Assembly (NCBI RefSeq): GCF_000382045.1
Contig: NZ_KB907450.1
Span: forward strand, 1,564,204-1,628,203
DNA: 64,000 nucleotides
Direction: 5' to 3'
Origin: Variovorax atrisoli 110B
GTDB lineage: Bacteria; Pseudomonadota; Gammaproteobacteria; Burkholderiales; Burkholderiaceae_C
This document shows positions 57,056 to 64,000 of this stretch, one piece after another. Below the pieces are notes generated by a model. It worked only from the letters and a program-made list of their open reading frames with translations, was not told the origin of the DNA and ran no database searches. Every line of letters begins with the position of its first letter. The stretch's first letter is position 1. A program made the position numbers and the translations under genes.

Positions 57056-57861
57056 ACAACGACAACCCCACCTCCCTCATCGCCGGCCGCTGCACGCTGG
57101 TGGGCGCAGGACCCGGCGACCCGGAGCTGCTGACCATCAAGGCCGTGAAGGCGATCCAGGCCGCGACTGTGCTGCTGGTCGACGACCTTGTGAACGACCA
57201 GATCGTGCAGGCCTACGCCCGCCCTGGCGCACGCATCGTGCACGTGGGCAAGCGCGGCGGCTGCAAGAGCACGCCGCAGGCCTTCATCGAGCGGCTGATG
57301 ATCACTGCCGTGCGCGAGGGCGAGACGGTGGTGCGCCTCAAGGGCGGCGACCCGTTCATCTTCGGACGCGGCGGCGAGGAAGTGGAGCACCTGCGCGAAG
57401 CAGGCATCGAATGCGCGGTGGTCAACGGCATCACCGCCGGCCTCGCCGCCGTGACGACGCTGGGCGTGCCGCTCACGCACCGCGACCATGCGCAGGGCGT
57501 GGTGTTCGTCACCGGCCACGCCAAGACCGGCGCCGGCGCGGCCGAAGACCCGACCGACTGGCGCGCGCTGGCCGCGACCGCGTACAACGCCCGGCTCACG
57601 CTGGTGATCTACATGGGCGTGTCGGGCGCGGCGCACATCGAGCGCGAGCTGCTGCAAGGCCTGCCGGCCGACACGCCGGTGGCCGTCATCCAGCATGCGA
57701 GCCTGCCGCAACAGAAGCACGTCGCGACCACGCTGGGCAGGCTGCAACACGGCATCGCCGAAGCGGGTATCGCGAGCCCGGCGGTGATCGTGGTGGGCGA
57801 CGTGCTGCGCGGGCTGGCCGCTGCCGAGGCGGCCGTGGGCGAGACCAGGTTCGGCACCTGA
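57052..57861 (+). CDS. cobA: Uroporphyrinogen-III C-methyltransferase
   Basis: A 269-residue SAM-dependent enzyme that makes precorrin-2, the precursor of siroheme. Signatures: LVGAGPGDPELLTIKAVKAI, GKRGGCKSTPQAFIERLM and VRLKGGDPFIFGRGGEEVEHL. It lacks the CysG oxidase/chelatase domain, so other genes must finish siroheme. Its overlap with ybiB and position behind nirB make sense because NirB needs siroheme. Confidence 0.93.
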   Translation: MNNDNPTSLIAGRCTLVGAGPGDPELLTIKAVKAIQAATVLLVDDLVNDQIVQAYARPGARIVHVGKRGGCKSTPQAFIERLMITAVREGETVVRLKGGDPFIFGRGGEEVEHLREAGIECAVVNGITAGLAAVTTLGVPLTHRDHAQGVVFVTGHAKTGAGAAEDPTDWRALAATAYNARLTLVIYMGVSGAAHIERELLQGLPADTPVAVIQHASLPQQKHVATTLGRLQHGIAEAGIASPAVIVVGDVLRGLAAAEAAVGETRFGT

Positions 57862-57947
57862 ATCGCACCTGACCTGGGCGACCGAGGTGCAGGCAGCGCG
57901 GGCGCCGCGCACCACAACGTGGCATGGATCGTGCTCAGCGATGGGCA

Positions 57948-59075
<1,128 letters not shown>

Positions 59076-59148
59076 GCGCCTTCGCCTTCCGCTTTTCTCC
59101 GCGTTCGTTTCCTTCACCTTTCCTTTTTCTTCAATGGAGACCCAGCCC

Positions 59149-60414
59149 ATGACCGATTCCATCGACAACAACGGCCTGAAGCGCCGCACCCTGCTGCAAG
59201 GCACCGCCGGCATCCTGGCCACGGGCATCGCACCCTTCGTGCATGCGCAGGAGAAGATCGTGCTGCGCTACCTCGGCACGGCGGTGAACCAGGACAAGGC
59301 GATCGCCGAGAAGTTCAAGGCCGACACCGGCATCGAGATCCAGTACGTGGCAGTGACCACCGACGACGTGACCAAGCGCGCCGTCACCGCGCCCAACAGC
59401 TTCGACCTGATCGACACCGAGTTCTTCTCGCTCAAGAAGATCGTGCCCACGGGCAACCTCAAGGGCATCGACACCAAGCGCGTGAAGAACGCAGACAAGA
59501 TCACCTCGCTCTTCACCAAGGGCGAAGTGGCCGGCAAGAAGGTGGGCGACCAGGGCACGGCGCCGGTGAAGGTGATCTACCTCGAAGGCGAGAAGAGCAA
59601 GGCCTTCGCCAAGTCGGCCACGCAATACATGTCGCTGATCCCGACCACCTACAACGCCGACACGCTGGGCATCCGACCCGACCTCATCAAGCGCCCGATC
59701 GGCTCGTGGGCAGAGCTGCTGAACCCTGAGTTCAAGGGCAAGGCCGCGATCCTGAACATTCCCTCGATCGGCATCATGGACGCCGCGATGGTGGTGGAGG
59801 CCAAGGGCCTGCACAAGTACGCGGACAAGGGCAACATGACCAAGGCCGAGATCGACCTGACGATCAAGACCCTGATCGAGGCCAAGAAGGCCGGCCAGTT
59901 CCGCGCGCTGTGGAAGGACTTCAACGAATCGGTGAACCTGATGTCCTCGGGCGAGGTGGTGATCCAGTCGATGTGGTCGCCCGCGGTCACCGCCGTGCGC
60001 AGCAAGGGCATCGACTGCACCTTCCAGCCGCTCAAGGAAGGCTATCGCGCCTGGGCCTCGGGCTTCGGCCTGCCGGCCACGCTCTCGGGCAAGAAGCTCG
60101 ACGGCGCCTACGAGTTCATCAACTGGTTCCTCGACGGCTGGGCCGGCGCCTACCTCAACCGCCAGGGCTACTACAGCGCCGTGCTCGACACCGCCAAGAC
60201 CAAGATGGAAGCCTACGAGTGGGCCTACTGGATGGAAGGCAAGCCCGCCGCCCAGGACATCAAGAGCCCGCAGGGCGACGTGATCGCCAAGGCCGGCTCG
60301 GTGCGCGACGGCGGCAGCTACGAACAGCGCATGGGCGGCATCGCCTGCTGGAACGCCGTCATGGACGAGAACGAATACATGGTCCGGAAGTGGAACGAGT
60401 TCGTGGCTGCGTAA
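59149..60414 (+). CDS. Extracellular solute-binding protein, spermidine/putrescine type
   Basis: A 421-residue receptor with a Tat signal (LKRRTLLQGTAGILATGIAP). The mature protein begins EKIVLRYLGTAVNQDKAIAEKFKADTGIEIQYV and belongs to the PotD-like group. The GGAGA eight bases before 59149 decides for this start rather than 59134. An intergenic element (copy 4) follows its stop. Ligand unknown. Confidence 0.85.
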   Translation: MTDSIDNNGLKRRTLLQGTAGILATGIAPFVHAQEKIVLRYLGTAVNQDKAIAEKFKADTGIEIQYVAVTTDDVTKRAVTAPNSFDLIDTEFFSLKKIVPTGNLKGIDTKRVKNADKITSLFTKGEVAGKKVGDQGTAPVKVIYLEGEKSKAFAKSATQYMSLIPTTYNADTLGIRPDLIKRPIGSWAELLNPEFKGKAAILNIPSIGIMDAAMVVEAKGLHKYADKGNMTKAEIDLTIKTLIEAKKAGQFRALWKDFNESVNLMSSGEVVIQSMWSPAVTAVRSKGIDCTFQPLKEGYRAWASGFGLPATLSGKKLDGAYEFINWFLDGWAGAYLNRQGYYSAVLDTAKTKMEAYEWAYWMEGKPAAQDIKSPQGDVIAKAGSVRDGGSYEQRMGGIACWNAVMDENEYMVRKWNEFVAA

Positions 60415-60420
60415 AAGGGC

Positions 60421-60512
60421 TCGCCCCCAGGCTTCGCGCACTGAGTGTCGCTTCGCCTCCCCCTGACCGGGGGCGACACCTGCGGCCCGGCAAAGCCGGT
60501 TCCGCGGTGTCC
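60421..60512 (+). repeat. Intergenic stop-adjacent element, copy 4
   Basis: It starts seven bp after the TAA of the binding-protein gene: CCCCCAGGCTTCGCGCAC, CGCTTCGCC, C-run/G-run hairpin, then ACACC/GGTGT-bounded hairpin with the core GGCAAAGCCGGTTCCGCGG. It is the plus-strand counterpart of copy 3. Confidence 0.8.
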
Positions 60513-60565
60513 CACGAACGGGCATCGCCTTGCTCGCCCTTGGACACAGTCTTTCGCTCCCATCC

Positions 60566-61483
60566 ATGAGTACTCCCGTCGCGTCCAGCCATGCTGCCAC
60601 CGCTCCCGTTCACGCCGTGAAGGCCTGGTGGCAGGCGGCGCCGTTCGCGCTGGTGTTCCTGCTGTTCTTCCTGATTCCGCTGGCGCTGGTCGCGATGGTC
60701 AGCCTGTGGAATTTCAACGAGTACGAGCTGATACCGGCGGTCACGCTGCGCAACTACCTCAGCCTCTTCGAGGGCTGCTCGCGGCTCACCGACAACGGCG
60801 ACCTCTGCGTCACGCTGAACACCTACCTGAGCACCTTCAAGTTCTGCCTGCTGGTGTGGGGCATCACGCTGGTGATCGGCTTCTCGGTGGCGTACTTCCT
60901 GGCCTTCCACGTGCGCTCCTCGACCATGCAGACGGTGCTGTTCGTGCTGTGCACGGTGCCCTTCTGGACCTCCAACGTGATCCGCATGATCTCGTGGGTG
61001 CCGCTGCTGGGACGCAACGGGCTGGTCAACCAGGCGCTCATGGGCGTGGGCCTGGTCGACCGGCCGCTGGAGTGGCTGCTCTTTTCCGATTTCTCGGTGG
61101 TGCTGGCCTTCGTGCACCTGTACACCATGTTCATGATCGTGCCGATCTTCAACAGCATGATGCGCATCGACCGCTCGCTGCTCGAAGCGGCCAGCGACGC
61201 AGGCGCCTCGGGCTGGCAGACGCTGTGGAACGTGGTGGTGCCGCTGTCGCGCACCGGCATCCTCATCGGCTCGATCTTCGTCATCACCATCGTGATGGGC
61301 GACTTCGTCACCATCGGCGTGATGGGCGGGCAGCAGATCGCCTCCATCGGCAAGATCATCCAGGTGCAGACCTCGTACCTGCAGTTCCCGCTGGCGGCGG
61401 CCAACGCCATGATCCTGCTGGCGGTGGTGCTGATGATCATCTGGGGCCTGACCCGGATGGTCGACATCCGCAAGGAGCTCTGA
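60566..61483 (+). CDS. ABC transporter permease, PotB-like
   Basis: A 305-residue permease with six helices. The conserved loop EAASDAGASGWQTLWNVVVPLSRTGIL fits the spermidine/putrescine PotB group. The start at 60566 (MSTPVASS) is chosen because the first 12 residues of the longer frame lie in intergenic sequence with no ribosome site. It is followed by the second permease at one base. Confidence 0.87.
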   Translation: MSTPVASSHAATAPVHAVKAWWQAAPFALVFLLFFLIPLALVAMVSLWNFNEYELIPAVTLRNYLSLFEGCSRLTDNGDLCVTLNTYLSTFKFCLLVWGITLVIGFSVAYFLAFHVRSSTMQTVLFVLCTVPFWTSNVIRMISWVPLLGRNGLVNQALMGVGLVDRPLEWLLFSDFSVVLAFVHLYTMFMIVPIFNSMMRIDRSLLEAASDAGASGWQTLWNVVVPLSRTGILIGSIFVITIVMGDFVTIGVMGGQQIASIGKIIQVQTSYLQFPLAAANAMILLAVVLMIIWGLTRMVDIRKEL

Positions 61484-61484
61484 G

Positions 61485-62375
61485 ATGCAGACACCCATCG
61501 GCGCCCAGCGCGCCCCCGGCTTCTGGCCGCTGGCCACCGTATTCGGGCTCTTCGTGCTCTTCCTCTATGGCCCGATGATCACGATCTTCGTGCTGAGCTT
61601 CCAGGGCCCCGAAGGCGGACTGACGTTTCCGCTGCGCGGGATGTCGCTGCACTGGTTCCACAAGCTGGCCGAGGGCCTGGGCACGGTCGACATCGGTGCG
61701 GCCTTCAGGCGTTCGCTGGCGCTGGGCGCGGTGGTGATGGCGTTCACCGTGGTGCTGTCGGTGCTCGCCGGGCTCGCGTTCCGAAAGAAGCTCGCGGGCA
61801 GCAACGCCCTCTTCTTCGTGACGGTCGCCAGCCTGATCATGCCGTCGATCATCATCTCGCTGGGCATCGGCCTGCAGTTCCGGCTCATCGACACCGGCAT
61901 CAAGAGCGTGCTGACGGCGATGGACGCCACCTCGCTGCTCGAAGGCTACGGCACCGCGCTGGGCCTGTTCAGCTCCGCGCTGGGCGCGCACCTGACGTGG
62001 ACGCTGCCCTTCGGGCTGCTCATCATGTTCGCGGTGTTCAACCGCTTCAACCCCGCTTACGAGGAAGCCGCGCGCGACCTGGGCGCCACCCCCTGGCAGA
62101 CCTTCCGCTTCGTGGTGCTGCCGCTGATCGGCCCGTCGATCGTGGGCATCGGCATGTTCGGCTTCACGCTGTCGTGGGACGAGATCGCCCGCACCTCGCA
62201 GGCCATCGGCGATGTGAACACGCTGCCGCTCGAGCTGCAGGGGCTCACCTCGACGGTGACGACGCCTTCGATCTACGCGCTGGGGACGGTGACCACCGTG
62301 GTGTCGCTGCTGGTGATGGCGGTGGCCTTGGGCGCGGCGGCCCTGCTGCGGCGGCGCTCGGCACGCAGGCGCTGA
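61485..62375 (+). CDS. ABC transporter permease, PotC-like
   Basis: A 296-residue partner permease. The loop EEAARDLGATPWQTFRFVVLPLIGPSIVG is typical of PotC. AAGGAG in the end of the previous gene acts as its ribosome site. A stretch of basic residues (LLRRRSARRR) closes the protein. It completes the ATPase-receptor-permease-permease operon. Confidence 0.87.
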   Translation: MQTPIGAQRAPGFWPLATVFGLFVLFLYGPMITIFVLSFQGPEGGLTFPLRGMSLHWFHKLAEGLGTVDIGAAFRRSLALGAVVMAFTVVLSVLAGLAFRKKLAGSNALFFVTVASLIMPSIIISLGIGLQFRLIDTGIKSVLTAMDATSLLEGYGTALGLFSSALGAHLTWTLPFGLLIMFAVFNRFNPAYEEAARDLGATPWQTFRFVVLPLIGPSIVGIGMFGFTLSWDEIARTSQAIGDVNTLPLELQGLTSTVTTPSIYALGTVTTVVSLLVMAVALGAAALLRRRSARRR

Positions 62376-62443
62376 GCATTTTTCCGTCGCCCCTCTAAAA
62401 TCGCGCACCCATACAGGAGCCGAAGAAGAAGGAGAGGCGGGGC

Positions 62444-63574
62444 ATGCTGGACATCGACAAACTCAACGAATTCACCCAGAACCACGGCGAACTGCGCCGC
62501 GGACAGGGCCTGGTCACCGGCACCATCGCGCTGAGCCTTGCCATCCTGTGCTTCCTGGGCGTGCTGGCCTTCCACTTCCCGCAGTACCTCACCACGCCCG
62601 AGCTGCGCAAGAGCTACAACGTGGACATGATGCGCATGATCCTGCTGGCTGCGCTGGTCATCTCAGGCGGGCTCTCGCTGGTCAACATCATCTTCAACCG
62701 CTCGCGCTGGCTGTCCTCGGCCGCGTTCCTGCTGGTGGCGGCCTCGGCCCTGCTGGGCGGGCACAAGGTGCCTGTTCACGACTTCGCGGACAACACGCCC
62801 TACATCGGGCTGGACTGGTTCATCCTCGACCTGCTGGGCTCCTCGCTGATCTTCATCTTCATCGAGAAGCTGTTCGCCCTGCGCAAGGACCAGCCGGTGT
62901 TCCGGGAGGAGTGGCAGACCGACTTCCACCACTTCGTGGTGAACCACATGATCGTGGGCTTCGTGCTGCTGGCCACCAACCTGATGGTGCACAAGCTCTT
63001 CGGCTGGGCGGCCAACGACGGCATCCGGGGCTGGGTGAGCAACCTGCCCTTCTGGGCGGGGCTGCTGCTGATCATCCTGGTGGCCGACCTGGTGCAGTAC
63101 TGGACGCATCGCGCCTACCACGAGGTGCCGGTGCTGTGGCGCCTGCACGCGGTGCACCACAGCGTGAAGAGCATGGACTGGATGGCCGGCTCGCGCCAGC
63201 ACATCCTGGAGCTGTTGATCACTCGCACCCTGGTGCTGGCGCCCATCTACGTGCTGGGCTTCAGCAAGGACGTGATCGACGCCTACATCGTCGTGGTGGG
63301 CTTCCAGGCGGTGTTCAACCACTGCAACGTGAGCGTTCGGCTCGGCCCGCTGCGCTACCTGATCGTCACGCCCAACTTCCACCACTGGCACCACAGCCAG
63401 GACCAGGAAGCGCTCGACAAGAACTACGCGGCGCACTACGCCTTCCTCGACTACATCTTCGGCACCGCCGTGAAGAGCACCAAGCTCTGGCCCGAGAAGT
63501 ACGGCGTGCTGGGCGACTACGTGCCCAACGGCTTCTTCAAGCAGCTGAAGTTCCCGTTCGTCTGGAAGGGCTGA
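62444..63574 (+). CDS. Sterol desaturase/fatty acid hydroxylase family membrane protein
   Basis: A 376-residue integral membrane protein with about seven hydrophobic segments. Histidine boxes for a di-iron site are present: HRAYHEVP, HAVHHSVKS and FHHWHHSQ. GGAGAGG lies near the ATG. Its position after the transporter operon is probably unrelated. The substrate (lipid, sterol or carotenoid) cannot be read from this sequence. Confidence 0.85.
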   Translation: MLDIDKLNEFTQNHGELRRGQGLVTGTIALSLAILCFLGVLAFHFPQYLTTPELRKSYNVDMMRMILLAALVISGGLSLVNIIFNRSRWLSSAAFLLVAASALLGGHKVPVHDFADNTPYIGLDWFILDLLGSSLIFIFIEKLFALRKDQPVFREEWQTDFHHFVVNHMIVGFVLLATNLMVHKLFGWAANDGIRGWVSNLPFWAGLLLIILVADLVQYWTHRAYHEVPVLWRLHAVHHSVKSMDWMAGSRQHILELLITRTLVLAPIYVLGFSKDVIDAYIVVVGFQAVFNHCNVSVRLGPLRYLIVTPNFHHWHHSQDQEALDKNYAAHYAFLDYIFGTAVKSTKLWPEKYGVLGDYVPNGFFKQLKFPFVWKG

Positions 63575-64000
63575 TGCGCATCGCTTTCCGCACCGCCGCG
63601 GCCCTCGTCGCGGCGGGCGCCGCCCTGCTGCTGTCGGCCTGCGCCACGCGGCTCGACCTGCCGACCAAGGACAACGGCCTGCGCCTGCGCGTGCAGAGCT
63701 CGGTCATCGCGCCGGGCAACGGCGGCGAACTCATCGCCGCCGACGCGCTGGCGCCGGGAGACATCCTGCTCACCTCCATCGCCACGGTGAATTCCTTCGG
63801 CATCCGGCTGGGCACCTTCTCGCCGGTGAGCCACGCCGTGCTGTACCTGGGCGACGGCCAGATCGCCGAGGCCGTGGGAACCGGCGTGCGTGCACGGCCG
63901 CTTTCGGAGGTGGTCGACGAGGAACAGATGGTCGTGGCCTTCCGGGTGCCCGGCGTGGACGACGCGAGCGCTGCGCGCATGCGCGAATGGGCCCTGTCGC
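63574..64000 (+). CDS. YiiX-like permuted NlpC/P60-type lipoprotein, 3'-truncated
   Basis: 142 residues are visible. The signal peptide ends in a lipobox LSAC near residue 23. APGDILLTS and PVSHAVLYLGDGQIAEAVGTGV match the YiiX/YebB group, with the SH being the active-site His. The nucleophilic Cys is expected beyond the window edge. The ATG overlaps the TGA of the previous gene by one base, so the genes are translationally linked. Possible amidase or thioesterase acting in the envelope. Confidence 0.65.
   Translation, partial: MRIAFRTAAALVAAGAALLLSACATRLDLPTKDNGLRLRVQSSVIAPGNGGELIAADALAPGDILLTSIATVNSFGIRLGTFSPVSHAVLYLGDGQIAEAVGTGVRARPLSEVVDEEQMVVAFRVPGVDDASAARMREWALS

Noticed and set aside
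57920..57935. TGGCATGGATCGTGCT, a GG-N10-GC match before the PotA-like gene
   Set aside because: It has two consensus mismatches, and its expected start point would be two bases before the gene's ATG with no alternative start downstream. Chance GG-N10-GC matches are frequent in GC-rich DNA.

Overview
The window is a continuous stretch of high-G+C chromosome, densely packed with genes. It most resembles a betaproteobacterium of the order Burkholderiales, family Comamonadaceae, probably Variovorax or a close relative. This is inferred from gene order (tpiA-secG-tRNA-Leu-nuoA-N with a DUF2818 gene at the end; rpsO-pnp), from protein sequences, and from short intergenic elements placed right after stop codons. 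No database search was possible. I see no phage, transposon, CRISPR array or rRNA.

Left part (1-20 kb). A truncated FtsX-type ABC permease and an AttH/CrtC-like lipocalin protein are followed by a small secreted Trp/Gly-repeat protein. On the minus strand lies a HAAT-type (branched-chain amino acid-like) uptake operon, livG-livF-SBP-SBP-livH-livM, with two tandem near-identical binding proteins. An AGE-family epimerase comes next. A marR-controlled tripartite efflux operon (marR, NodT-type outer-membrane lipoprotein, EmrA-like, EmrB-like) is divergent from an MsbA-type ABC exporter, with two matching operator-like sites between them. A DUF1178 gene and a NUDIX hydrolase end the large nuo transcription unit.

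Central part (20-43 kb). A complete 14-gene respiratory complex I operon (nuoA-N, minus strand) is preceded by tRNA-Leu(GAG), secG, tpiA, a quinone oxidoreductase, pnp and rpsO, all on the minus strand. An aminotransferase and a periplasmic binding protein follow, then a divergent small heat-shock gene, an alpha/beta hydrolase and tsaD.

Right part (45-64 kb). This is a nitrate assimilation region: nasR (NIT plus ANTAR antiterminator), then nrtA-nrtB-nrtD (nitrate ABC uptake), nirB-nirD (nitrite reductase), nasA (nitrate reductase), a ybiB/trpD2-like gene and cobA (siroheme synthesis for NirB). The 357-bp leader before nrtA contains, in order, a GCAC-N7-GTGC NtrC-type site, a GG-N10-GC sigma-54 promoter, two hairpins (one with an A1/G4 hexaloop as ANTAR proteins recognise) and a terminator. 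It reads as a two-level switch: nitrogen limitation through NtrC/sigma-54, and nitrate through NasR antitermination. A polyamine-type ABC operon, a sterol-desaturase-family membrane protein and the start of a YiiX-like lipoprotein close the window.

I found no clearly new enzymatic system. The best leads are the nas leader with a second sigma-54-like site upstream of nasR, the family of stop-codon-adjacent intergenic elements, the marR operator pair with apparently leaderless start, the interleaved inverted repeats in the rpsO-pnp spacer, and an arginine in place of the Walker A lysine in LivF.
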